Assembly: GCA_934339005.1 (NCBI GenBank)
Contig: CAKRHR010000014.1
Location: 1 to 59,106, forward strand
Direction: 5' to 3'
DNA length: 59,106 bases
From: an uncultured Catenibacillus sp.
GTDB lineage: Bacteria; Bacillota; Clostridia; Lachnospirales; Lachnospiraceae
Under the pieces are notes generated by a model. It made no database searches. It saw nothing but the letters and a program-made list of their open reading frames with translations, and was not told the origin of the DNA. The first letter of the stretch is position 1; each line of letters starts with the position of its first letter. A program made the translations under genes and the position numbers. Of this stretch, positions 44,161 to 52,638 are shown one piece after another.

Positions 44161-45462
44161 ATGATGAACAATCATACAAACTACACCGCTTATTATACAA
44201 CAATTAAAGAATTGAATAATCTTGGCAAAGATAATATTCCTGCGCCATTTAACTTAAGTGCGCACTTAATCTACAGTTCTCCGGCAACACTGGCATTTAA
44301 CTCACCTGGGGCTGAAGGATTTGGCGTCAAGCGTGCAGGTCTTGCCATTCCGGGTTCAATCATGCTGATTGTATCTCCGGGGTGCTGTGGCAGAAATACA
44401 TCTATTTTAAGTGCCATGCGCCCGTACCATGAACGATTTTTTTACCTGACCATGGATGAAACAGATATTGTCACCGGACGGCATTTAAAAAAGATTCCTG
44501 AAGCCGTCAAAGAAATCTGCGATACATTATCCAAAAAGCCTTCTGTAGTCATGATATGTATTACATGTGTGGACGCACTGCTTGGTACAGATATGGAACG
44601 TGTCTGTCGAAAAAGCGAAGAACTTGTGGAATTACCTGTCAGACCATGTTATATGTATGCACTGACACGGGAGGGAAGAAAGCCACCGATGGTACATGTC
44701 CGCCAGTCCATTTATTCACTGCTTCAGCCGCGTAAGAAAAAGGGCAATGTCGTGAATCTTTTAGGTTATTTTTCGCCGGTCATTGACAACTGCGAGCTTT
44801 ATACTTATCTGCAAAGTGCCGGAGTCAAAACCATTCACGAAATATCACGCAGTAAAGATTTTGAGGATTATCTGTCTATGGCAGAAGCGAATTTTAACCT
44901 TGTCCTGCATCCGGAAGCACGATTTGCGGCACAGGATTTTCACGATAAATTAAATATTCCATCTATTGAACTTCGGCGCATGTATCAGCTTGATAAAATT
45001 CAAAATCAATATCATGCCCTTGCACAGGCACTTGGCGTCACATTTGATGACAACAATGATTACAGGGCAGCCTCAGAAGCAGTTGAACGCTTTAAGACGC
45101 TGCATCCTGATACGGTATTTGCCGTAGGAGAGTGGGTGAATGCAGACCCATTTGAATTAAGTCTGGCACTTGTGCGTTACGGTTTTAAAGTGTCTGAAAT
45201 CTATGGCACTATCACCGAGGATAATTTTGCATTTATCCGATTGCTGGCCAAATTAAGTCCAGATACGAAAGTTTATTCAAATACAGAACCAACCATGCTT
45301 TATTATGCAGATACCAATTCAGATGTCACTGTTTCCATTGGCAAAGATGCCGGATATTATCACCCGGCCTGTCCGAATATACCATGGAATGATGAGGAAC
45401 AGCCTTTTGGCTATGCGGGTGTCTGTCTTTTATTTAAGCGATTAACGGAGGTCATGGCATGA
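44161..45462 (+). CDS. nitrogenase component 1-like protein, D-type subunit 1
   Basis: A 433-residue member of the NifD/NifK/BchN/CfbD superfamily (oxidoreductase/nitrogenase component 1). SPGCCGRNT has C75 and C76 near the place of the second NifD P-cluster ligand, and MICITCVDALLGTD has C133 and C136 at the third. The first ligand position has no Cys (AFNSPGAEGFGVKRAG). The cofactor ligands Cys275 and His442 of NifD are not recognisable. ATG codons at 44161 and 44164 are both possible after GCGAGGA. It overlaps the K-type gene by 4 bases, so a heterotetramer is likely. The reaction is unknown; nitrogen fixation is improbable. Confidence 0.82.
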   Translation: MMNNHTNYTAYYTTIKELNNLGKDNIPAPFNLSAHLIYSSPATLAFNSPGAEGFGVKRAGLAIPGSIMLIVSPGCCGRNTSILSAMRPYHERFFYLTMDETDIVTGRHLKKIPEAVKEICDTLSKKPSVVMICITCVDALLGTDMERVCRKSEELVELPVRPCYMYALTREGRKPPMVHVRQSIYSLLQPRKKKGNVVNLLGYFSPVIDNCELYTYLQSAGVKTIHEISRSKDFEDYLSMAEANFNLVLHPEARFAAQDFHDKLNIPSIELRRMYQLDKIQNQYHALAQALGVTFDDNNDYRAASEAVERFKTLHPDTVFAVGEWVNADPFELSLALVRYGFKVSEIYGTITEDNFAFIRLLAKLSPDTKVYSNTEPTMLYYADTNSDVTVSIGKDAGYYHPACPNIPWNDEEQPFGYAGVCLLFKRLTEVMA

Positions 45463-46553
45463 AAGGACTAAGAAAATATTTAACGCCATTTGCACCGGAC
45501 CAGTCCGGCGCTGTATCTGTATTTTTTGAGCTTGGCGGTATGATTGTAATTTGTGATGCCGGGGGCTGTACAGGTAATATCTGTGGTTTTGATGAGCCGC
45601 GATGGTTTACCCGGAAAAGTGCCGTATTTTCTGCCGGACTCCGGGATATGGACGCAATTCTTGGACGTGATGACAAGCTGGCAGATAAGCTTGCCGATGC
45701 AGCAAAACATTTAGATGTATCCTTTATCGTACTGATTGGCACGCCTGTACCTGCAGTCATTGGCACAGATTACCGTGGACTGAAGCGCATGGTGGAAAAA
45801 CGAACACAATTACCTGTTATCGCTATCGATACAAACGGCATGGATCTTTATGATAAAGGTGAGGAAAAAGCATGGCTTGAACTGTTTAAAACATTTGCTA
45901 AAAAAACTTCGGAAAATAGAAATGAAACACCAGCGTCTGATAAACCTTATGTTGGCATTCTCGGTTTAACCCCGCAAAGTGTCAGTGATTTAAACGCAGG
46001 GGCACTTATGCGTGAAGAAATATTAAAAACACAAGGTGTAAATGCTTTATGTTATTGTATGGGTGATGGTCTTGAAAGTATAAAACAGGCTTCCAAGGTT
46101 ACTAAAAATATTGTTGTTTCACCAAGCGCACTGCCTGCTGCCATTTATCTTGAAAAAACATTTAATACACCATATGAAATAGATTACCCGATTGCTGCAC
46201 GTTATATTCCTGCAAAGGATTATGCGCACAAAAAAATTCTGATTGTGCAGCAGCAGGTCATGGCAAATGCAATTCGAAATCATTTGCAAGAAGCATCGAC
46301 TGTTGCCGGTGACAATCATCAGACACCAGATAATATCACCGTGGCAAGCTGGTTTAAGTTAAACAAAACACTCATGCAAAGCAATGATACCCAGCTTAAG
46401 GATGAAGACGATTTTATCAATTTGGTGAAGGCGCAGCAGTATGATATTATTTTTGCAGACGCGTGTATGCAGAAAATGATTCCAGATTATTCTGGAGAAT
46501 GGATAGATATACCTCAGTTTTCTGTATCAGGCCGGCTGATAACGAGGAAATGA
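45459..46553 (+). CDS. nitrogenase component 1-like protein, K-type subunit 1
   Basis: A 364-residue partner of the D-type protein. The start FAPDQSGAVSVFFELGG matches the NifK segment CxPxGA but with Phe-Ala in place of the first Cys ligand. C37 in DAGGCTGNIC corresponds to the second ligand; two more Cys (32 and 42) surround it. The third position reads GTPVPAVIGTD, without Cys. Thus only one classical P-cluster ligand remains on this subunit, so any bridging cluster must be of another kind, for example a single [4Fe-4S]. The gene overlaps its neighbours by 4 bases at the 5' end and runs directly to hypF. Confidence 0.8.
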   Translation: MKGLRKYLTPFAPDQSGAVSVFFELGGMIVICDAGGCTGNICGFDEPRWFTRKSAVFSAGLRDMDAILGRDDKLADKLADAAKHLDVSFIVLIGTPVPAVIGTDYRGLKRMVEKRTQLPVIAIDTNGMDLYDKGEEKAWLELFKTFAKKTSENRNETPASDKPYVGILGLTPQSVSDLNAGALMREEILKTQGVNALCYCMGDGLESIKQASKVTKNIVVSPSALPAAIYLEKTFNTPYEIDYPIAARYIPAKDYAHKKILIVQQQVMANAIRNHLQEASTVAGDNHQTPDNITVASWFKLNKTLMQSNDTQLKDEDDFINLVKAQQYDIIFADACMQKMIPDYSGEWIDIPQFSVSGRLITRK

Positions 46554-46555
46554 TC

Positions 46556-48970
46556 ATGATAACAAAACAAATTCGTGTTTACGGTATCGTTCAGGGTGTC
46601 GGTTTTCGCCCAACTGTCAGCCGTCACGCCATGCAGCATCATATCCAGGGCTATGTATGCAATAAAGGGCCTTACGTTGAGATTATTGCTCAGGGTGATG
46701 CCTCAGACGTTGATGCATTTATCACAGATGTTGAAAAACATTCCCCAAAGCGGTCTGTGATTTTAAAAATGGCTGTTGAAACACTTGATAATAATGATAC
46801 CATCCATACTTATTCACAATTTGACATTATCGAAAGTGCCAAAACATCAGGTGATATCTTTATTTCACCGGACATTGCCGTATGTGAGGAATGCAGCCAG
46901 GAATTATTTGCCTCGGATAACAGACGCTATCTGCATCCGTTTATCAACTGTACATGCTGCGGACCAAGGCTTACGATTTTAGATGCGCTGCCTTATGACC
47001 GAGAACGGACAAGTATGAAGAATTTCCCAATGTGCCCGGACTGTCACTCGGAATACACAAATCCCGATTCCAGACGCTATGATGCACAACCTGTATGCTG
47101 CAATGACTGCGGGCCGGAATTGTATTTGCTAAAAACACAAATTGATAATAAAAGCGCATTGTTAAAAGGACTTGACGCACTTGCATATACCCGGAAAGTT
47201 ATTGCTAAGGGCGGTATAGCGGCAATTAAAGGCATTGGCGGCTTTCATCTGTGCTGTGACGCAACTAATGAAGCCGCAGTTAAGCGCCTGCGTGACTTAA
47301 AGCATCGTCCTGCAAAACCCTTTGCCATTATGGCAAGAAATATCGAGGCAGTCAGACGCATTTGTCATGTTACCCCACAGCAGGCTGATATTTTGACCGG
47401 GCATCAGAAGCCGATTATATTACTAAAAAAATTAAGCCCTCCATTCAGTTCATTAAACGAACCGCTCAATGAACTAAATGAACCTTTCAATGAGCAAAAA
47501 ACAATCTGTGATGCTATTGCACCGGGCAATCCAAATGTTGGCGTAATGCTGCCATATGCACCGGTACAGCTTTTATTGTTTAATTACCCGGAAGATGACA
47601 TACAGATACCGGATTATCTTGTAATGACAAGCGGTAATGTTTCCGGTGCACCGATTTGCCGTGATGATACGGATGCTTTGGAACAAGTCGCACAGTTTTG
47701 TGACTGCATCTTATCCAATGACCGGAAAATCCGCATTCGGGCAGATGATTCCGTCATGGACTTTTACCACAATGAACCTTATATGATTCGCCGTTCCAGA
47801 GGCTATGCACCTTTACCATATCAGATTTCCAAAGATTGGCAGGGCAGTGTCCTTGCCGTTGGTGGTGAATTAAAAAATACATTCTGTATCGGCACAAATC
47901 AGCTTTTATATCCATCACCCTATGTGGGCGATTTGGAGGATTTGCGCACAGTACGTGCTCTGTCAGAAACCATAGAACGCTTTGAAACTTTGCTGGAAAC
48001 AAAACCACAACTCGTTGTCTGTGACTTGCATCCGCGCTATAACAGCACTGTTGTTGCCAAAGCACAGCAATTACCTGTATTGCAAGTGCAGCATCATTAT
48101 GCACATATTCTTTCATGTATGGCAGAAAATGATTATCTTGACCCTGTCATTGGCGTATCCTTTGACGGAACAGGATATGGCGAGGACGGCACAATCTGGG
48201 GCGGTGAAATCCTTATGGCAGATTTAAATGGTTTTAAACGTCTGTCACATATTTCACCTTTTCTTCAGGTGGGTGGCGATGCCTCCTCCAAAGAGGGTTG
48301 GCGCATTGCCATTGCCATGATTGATACAGTTACGAAAAACCATGAAGCCACTGAAGCTATCGCATCACAGCTTGATCTGTGTACACCTTTGGCATGTAAA
48401 ATGCTTCTGACAATGGCTGACCGAAAGATAAATACAGTGACCTCTACAAGCGCAGGACGACTGTTTGATGCTGTCAGCGCACTGCTTGGTATCCGACTGC
48501 ATTCCACTTTTGAGGGAGAGGCTTCCACAGCATTGCAGTTTTGTGCGGAGGTTTATGCAGCCAATGCAAAAAGTGCTGCTAAAGGCGCTGAGAATAACAT
48601 CGGAGATTCAATAGGAAAATATACGCCGGCTAAAATGCCAGAAGAAATGCTGACCTCAGAGCTTTTTGGTACGCTTTTACAGAGACGACTTCACGGCGAT
48701 GATATTCACAAACTTGCCTATGAATTTCACGAGCAACTGGCTTTCCTGATAACACAAAGCTGTATACAGATCCGCCAGATGCAGCACCTGAATACCGTGG
48801 CATTAAGCGGTGGTGTATTTCAAAACCGCCTGCTGCTTGAACTGACAGAAACCAAACTGACAAGTGCAGGCTTTAAAGTATTACGCCATCACCTGCTTCC
48901 ACCAAATGACGGTGGGATTTGCGTAGGTCAGGCATTGTATGGAATGCATTATTTGAACATCAATAAGTAA
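46556..48970 (+). CDS. hypF: carbamoyltransferase HypF
   Basis: An 804-residue HypF, which activates carbamoyl phosphate and passes the carbamoyl group to HypE for making cyanide ligands of iron. Domains in order: acylphosphatase (about 1-90, VYGIVQGVGFRPTVSR), two zinc fingers (CEECSQE, CTCCGP, CPDC, CCNDCGP; about 107-180), YrdC-like (about 200-400), and the Kae1-like end with VQHHYAHILS, FDGTGYGEDGTIWGGE and LSGGVFQNRLL. An extra LNEPLNELNEPFNE insert lies near residue 300. The start at 46556 suits the GAGG site better than ATG at 46550, which overlaps the upstream stop. Confidence 0.95.
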   Translation: MITKQIRVYGIVQGVGFRPTVSRHAMQHHIQGYVCNKGPYVEIIAQGDASDVDAFITDVEKHSPKRSVILKMAVETLDNNDTIHTYSQFDIIESAKTSGDIFISPDIAVCEECSQELFASDNRRYLHPFINCTCCGPRLTILDALPYDRERTSMKNFPMCPDCHSEYTNPDSRRYDAQPVCCNDCGPELYLLKTQIDNKSALLKGLDALAYTRKVIAKGGIAAIKGIGGFHLCCDATNEAAVKRLRDLKHRPAKPFAIMARNIEAVRRICHVTPQQADILTGHQKPIILLKKLSPPFSSLNEPLNELNEPFNEQKTICDAIAPGNPNVGVMLPYAPVQLLLFNYPEDDIQIPDYLVMTSGNVSGAPICRDDTDALEQVAQFCDCILSNDRKIRIRADDSVMDFYHNEPYMIRRSRGYAPLPYQISKDWQGSVLAVGGELKNTFCIGTNQLLYPSPYVGDLEDLRTVRALSETIERFETLLETKPQLVVCDLHPRYNSTVVAKAQQLPVLQVQHHYAHILSCMAENDYLDPVIGVSFDGTGYGEDGTIWGGEILMADLNGFKRLSHISPFLQVGGDASSKEGWRIAIAMIDTVTKNHEATEAIASQLDLCTPLACKMLLTMADRKINTVTSTSAGRLFDAVSALLGIRLHSTFEGEASTALQFCAEVYAANAKSAAKGAENNIGDSIGKYTPAKMPEEMLTSELFGTLLQRRLHGDDIHKLAYEFHEQLAFLITQSCIQIRQMQHLNTVALSGGVFQNRLLLELTETKLTSAGFKVLRHHLLPPNDGGICVGQALYGMHYLNINK

Positions 48971-48998
48971 TAAAATTTAACCTTAGGAGGGATATATC

Positions 48999-49217
48999 AT
49001 GTGTGTAGGATTATCTGCAAAAGTAGTTAAAATAAACGAAGGTACAGCCATCGTTGATGCTGGCGGTGCCAAAAGACAGGTCAGTGCACAACTGCTCGAT
49101 GACCTTGAACCCGGTGATTATGTGATGGTACACGCAGGTGTTGCTATCGCAAAAATTACAGACGAAGACGAAAGCGAAACAGATGCTTTAATGGAGGATA
49201 TTCTGTCTTATGAATAA
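48999..49217 (+). CDS. hypC: hydrogenase maturation chaperone HypC
   Basis: A 72-residue chaperone that works with HypD to carry the Fe(CN)2CO group. The essential N-terminal Cys2 is present in MCVGLSAKVV, though the usual Pro after residue 5 is Ser here. The conserved His lies in VHAGVAIAKI near residue 46. The acidic tail DEDESETDALMED is longer than in many HypC proteins. TAGGAGG precedes the ATG. It overlaps hypD by 8 bases, as expected for proteins that form a complex. Confidence 0.93.
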   Translation: MCVGLSAKVVKINEGTAIVDAGGAKRQVSAQLLDDLEPGDYVMVHAGVAIAKITDEDESETDALMEDILSYE

Positions 49218-50280
49218 TACAAACATTGAAAATCCTGTCAAAAAAAGCGCCAGGGAAATCATTGAAAGCTATAGTGGAAAACCTGTCCGCATTATGGAAG
49301 TCTGCGGTACACATACCCATGAAATTTTCCGGCTTGGCATCCGTAAATTATTACCTGAAAATGTCGAACTGATTTCAGGACCGGGATGTCCAGTGTGCGT
49401 CACCCCTGTATCTTTTATTGATGAGGCGATTTATCTTGCCCTTGAAAAAGATGTCACTATCTGCACATTTGGCGATTTAATCAGAGTGCCTGGTACACAG
49501 ATGAGCCTTGCAGGTGCACGTTCCAAAGGGGCTAAAATCCGTATTGTCTATGCACCGGATGATGCCCGCCAATATGCAGCCAAACACCCGGATGAACAGG
49601 TTGTTTTTCTTGCTGTCGGTTTTGAAACAACAACACCGTCTGCCTGTCTTGCTGTAAAACAGGCAAAGCAGGAGGGTTTGACAAATTTCTCATTATTGAC
49701 GGCCAACAAAACAATGCCTGCGGCTTATCATGCCTTAAAGGGCAGTGCAGATATCTTTTTATATCCCGGACATGTCAACGCGATTACCGGAACCAAATTA
49801 TGTGAAACCCTTGCAAAAAACGAAAGTATCAGCGGCGTTGTGGCAGGCTTTACAGCCCGTGAGCTTTTAACCGCCCTTGCGGTTGCACTGACAAAATTTG
49901 AACAAGGTAAACCATTTTTTGTTAATTGCTATCCGAGAGTTGTCACAGAGGAGGGCAGTCCAAAAGCACAGGCGCTCATCGAGGAGATTATGGAGTCCTG
50001 TGATTCTGAATGGCGCGGACTTGGTCTGATTCCAGATTCCGGTCTGAAATTACGCACCGCCTGGCAGGATTATGATGCGCGTATCAAATACCAGATACCA
50101 GAAATCAAAGGTAAACCAAATCCAGCCTGTCGCTGTGGTGATGTCCTTCAGGGCAAATGCAAACCTTGTGACTGCAAAGTTTTTGGCACAGGCTGCACCC
50201 CTGAACATCCTGTCGGTGCCTGCATGGTATCTAATGAAGGGGCTTGCTCTGCATATTATATGTATGGCGGCAGTCTGTAA
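49210..50280 (+). CDS. hypD: hydrogenase maturation iron-sulfur protein HypD
   Basis: A 356-residue scaffold on which the Fe(CN)2CO unit is assembled. C32 in VCGTHTHE and the pair C60, C63 in GPGCPVCVTP have the spacing of E. coli Cys41, Cys69 and Cys72. The C-terminal Cys-rich part (CRCGDVLQG, CKPCDCKVFG, CTPEHPVGACMVS) holds the [4Fe-4S] cluster. All functional residues appear intact, so the machine should be able to make the ligand set even though no hydrogenase gene is nearby. Confidence 0.96.
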   Translation: MNNTNIENPVKKSAREIIESYSGKPVRIMEVCGTHTHEIFRLGIRKLLPENVELISGPGCPVCVTPVSFIDEAIYLALEKDVTICTFGDLIRVPGTQMSLAGARSKGAKIRIVYAPDDARQYAAKHPDEQVVFLAVGFETTTPSACLAVKQAKQEGLTNFSLLTANKTMPAAYHALKGSADIFLYPGHVNAITGTKLCETLAKNESISGVVAGFTARELLTALAVALTKFEQGKPFFVNCYPRVVTEEGSPKAQALIEEIMESCDSEWRGLGLIPDSGLKLRTAWQDYDARIKYQIPEIKGKPNPACRCGDVLQGKCKPCDCKVFGTGCTPEHPVGACMVSNEGACSAYYMYGGSL

Positions 50281-50337
50281 AAAGTAAAATACATTCATTA
50301 GCTAAAACATTAACTATATACAAAGGAGATTTCTCTC

Positions 50338-51357
50338 ATGGAATATTCATTAAAAAATAAAACGGTCACGATGGCCCATGGTGCCGGCGGCAGACAGACC
50401 TCCGAACTCATTGACCAGATTTTTAAAAATTATTTTGCAAACGATGATTTAACAGCAGATGATGCCGCTGTATTACAGCCAACCAAAGGCAAAATGGCTG
50501 TATCCACCGATGGTTTTATCGTATCACCTGCATTTTTTCCAGGGGGCAATATCGGCAAGCTTTCTATCTGTGGCACTGTCAATGACCTTGCCTGCATGGG
50601 GGCAAAACCATTGTATCTGACATGTGCCTTTGTTATTGAAGAAGGTTTTCCTATGGAAAAATTGGATGAAATTGCTGCGGCAATGGCAAAAACAGCCAAA
50701 GAAGCCGGTGTTCATATCGTTTCCGGTGATACAAAGGTTGCCGGCAAAGGACAGGTAGACGGCATATTTATCACAACCACGGGCATTGGTGAGATTGAAG
50801 CAGACATTCAAACCGGCGGTGAACTTGCAAAGCCCGGTGATGCAATTATTGTCACCGGGGATATCGGACGTCATGGCTGTACGATTTTACTTGAGCGTGA
50901 AGATTTTGGTATTGAAGCGGATATTACAAGTGACTGCGCACCATTATGGCATACGGTTAAGACTGTTTTAGATGTCACACACGATGTCCATGTCATTCGT
51001 GATGCTACAAGAGGCGGTGTTGGTACAGTACTTTATGAAATTGCAGAACAGAGCAGTGTCGGTATTCATTTAAATGCACAGGCAATTCCTGTACAGTCTG
51101 AAGTCAGGGGTGTCTGTGGTATGCTCGGACTTGAACCGCTTTACCTTGCCTGTGAAGGCCGTATGGTTATGATTGTGCCTGCAGATAAGGCTAAGTCTAT
51201 TGTTGACGCACTGCATACATGTCCTTACAGCAGCGAAGCAGCCATTATTGGCACGATTACAGATGAACATCCGGGACAGGTTGTTATGGCAACAGAAATC
51301 GGCACATTATCACTTCTGCCAGAGCCAGGCGGCGAATTGCTTCCAAGAATCTGCTAA
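50338..51357 (+). CDS. hypE: hydrogenase maturation protein HypE
   Basis: A 339-residue ATP-dependent dehydratase of the PurM fold that turns the carbamoyl group on its own C-terminal Cys into thiocyanate, the source of CN for iron. The N-terminal MAHGAGGRQTSELI, the metal/ATP segment DDAAVLQP, DATRGGVGTVL and the terminal PRIC with the acceptor Cys339 are intact. AAAGGAG precedes the ATG. It completes hypFCDE; hypA and hypB, needed for nickel insertion, are not in the window. Confidence 0.96.
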   Translation: MEYSLKNKTVTMAHGAGGRQTSELIDQIFKNYFANDDLTADDAAVLQPTKGKMAVSTDGFIVSPAFFPGGNIGKLSICGTVNDLACMGAKPLYLTCAFVIEEGFPMEKLDEIAAAMAKTAKEAGVHIVSGDTKVAGKGQVDGIFITTTGIGEIEADIQTGGELAKPGDAIIVTGDIGRHGCTILLEREDFGIEADITSDCAPLWHTVKTVLDVTHDVHVIRDATRGGVGTVLYEIAEQSSVGIHLNAQAIPVQSEVRGVCGMLGLEPLYLACEGRMVMIVPADKAKSIVDALHTCPYSSEAAIIGTITDEHPGQVVMATEIGTLSLLPEPGGELLPRIC

Positions 51358-51362
51358 TCTGA

Positions 51363-51408
51363 TGATGTCAGGGTAAAAAGAGTAAAATTCACTTTTAACA
51401 CTCATATA
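51363..51408. repeat. short palindromic element of the same family, between hypE and the TM1266-type gene
   Basis: TGATGTCAGGGTAAAAAG at the left and, inverted, TATATGAGTGTTAAAAG at the right enclose a few bases. The right arm closely matches the right end of the element at 43903-44125. It looks like a minimal or internally deleted copy. Confidence 0.5.
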
Positions 51409-51470
51409 TTTTTAACACACATATATAATGAAACAGATTTTAAATGCACAGAAAAAAAGGATGTGATATT

Positions 51471-51773
51471 TTGGAAACACGCGTTGCTGTGATTTCAATT
51501 ATTATAGAAAATAAAGACTCTATCGAAACACTCAATCATTTATTGCATGAAGCTTCCGAATATATCATCGGACGTATGGGAATTCCTTACAGACAAAAGG
51601 GCATCAGCATCATCAGCATTGCCATTGATGCACCTCAGGATACAATCAGTACTTTATCCGGTAAAATCGGACGTTTAAAGGGTGTGTCTGCAAAAACAGC
51701 CTACTCAAATGTCATTACCAAAATCGAAGCTGATGAGATTACTTCTGCTAAAAACGGAGGACACCATTCATGA
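51471..51773 (+). CDS. TM1266-type putative hydrogenase-system regulator
   Basis: A 100-residue protein with a ferredoxin-like (NikR C-terminal/ACT-like) fold. LETRVAVISIIIENKDS, GRMGIPYRQKGISIISIAIDAP and LSGKIGRLKGVSAKTAYS are the marks of the family named after TM1266, usually found beside [FeFe]-hydrogenase maturases. Homologues begin METRxAV, so the TTG at 51471 is the natural start; an in-frame ATG at 51444 has no ribosome binding site. It may sense iron, CO or a cofactor intermediate, or act in assembly. It overlaps nifH-like 2 by 4 bases. Confidence 0.8.
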   Translation: METRVAVISIIIENKDSIETLNHLLHEASEYIIGRMGIPYRQKGISIISIAIDAPQDTISTLSGKIGRLKGVSAKTAYSNVITKIEADEITSAKNGGHHS

Positions 51774-52531
51774 TAAAAATAGCACTTTACGGCAAAGGCG
51801 GTATCGGCAAATCCACAACCGCCGCCAACATTGCCATGGCACTTGCAAAGCAGGGCTTAAAAGTGATGCAGATTGGCTGTGACCCAAAAGCAGATTCAAC
51901 CGTCTTGCTTCGGAAAAACAAGCCTCTGCCGACAGTTTTGCATACATACAATGAAAAGCTGCAGGAGATGCGTCTGGATGAAATTGTCTGTGAGGGCGAA
52001 GCAGGTGTACTTTGTGTAGAAGCCGGCGGCCCGACACCCGGTCTTGGCTGTGCAGGCCGTGGTATTATCACAGCCCTTGAAAAATTAAAAGAGCTCGGTG
52101 CCTATGATATTTATCAGCCAGATGTTATCTTATATGACGTTCTTGGCGATGTTGTCTGCGGCGGTTTTACGATGCCAATGCGTAACGGTTACGCAGATGC
52201 TGTATACATCATTACCTCAGGCGAAAATATGTCCATCCACGCCGCCGCCAACATTGCTATGGCTGTTGAAAACTTTAAAAACCGCGGTTATGCCACCCTT
52301 GGCGGACTGATTTTAAACCGCAGAAATGTGCCAAATGAAGATGCCAAGGTACAGGAACTGGCAGAGGATTTTCATACAAAAATCATTGGCACTTTATCCC
52401 ACAGCCCTCTTGTCACAGAGGCGGAAAATCAGGGCAGGGCACTGATGGCATGTTATCCTGACAGCCCGATGGCAACGGAATATGAAGACCTTGCCAGTCG
52501 GATTTATGAAGACTGCCAGAAACTTCTCTGA
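51770..52531 (+). CDS. nitrogenase iron protein-like reductase 2 (NifH-like)
   Basis: A 253-residue paralogue of the protein at 43134. The P-loop GKGGIGKST (8-16), CDPKADST (37-44), C94 in GLGCAGRG and C130 in DVVCGGF are all intact, so it should bind ATP and a bridging [4Fe-4S] cluster as a dimer. It differs from the first copy most strongly between residues 48 and 75, near the surface that docks on the D/K partner. It is likely dedicated to the second D/K-like pair at 52639-55307. Confidence 0.9.
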   Translation: MIKIALYGKGGIGKSTTAANIAMALAKQGLKVMQIGCDPKADSTVLLRKNKPLPTVLHTYNEKLQEMRLDEIVCEGEAGVLCVEAGGPTPGLGCAGRGIITALEKLKELGAYDIYQPDVILYDVLGDVVCGGFTMPMRNGYADAVYIITSGENMSIHAAANIAMAVENFKNRGYATLGGLILNRRNVPNEDAKVQELAEDFHTKIIGTLSHSPLVTEAENQGRALMACYPDSPMATEYEDLASRIYEDCQKLL

Positions 52532-52541
52532 TTGATAAAAA

Positions 52542-52620
52542 TGATATGAGTGTCAATAAGTCTAAAATACTCATTTATACAAGCACAATCGTAATTTAGA
52601 CTTTTGATACTTACATCACT
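52542..52620. repeat. palindromic element between nifH-like 2 and nifD-like 2
   Basis: Bases 52550-52610 form a long hairpin (GTGTCAATAAGTCTAAA against TTTAGACTTTTGATAC, one G-U pair). They match the inverse of 43915-43975 over 61 bases with six differences, all transitions; the flanks TGATATGA and TTACATCA also match. It occupies the same place as its relative, directly behind a nifH-like gene. Confidence 0.72.
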
Positions 52621-52638
52621 ATATAAGAGGTTATAAAT

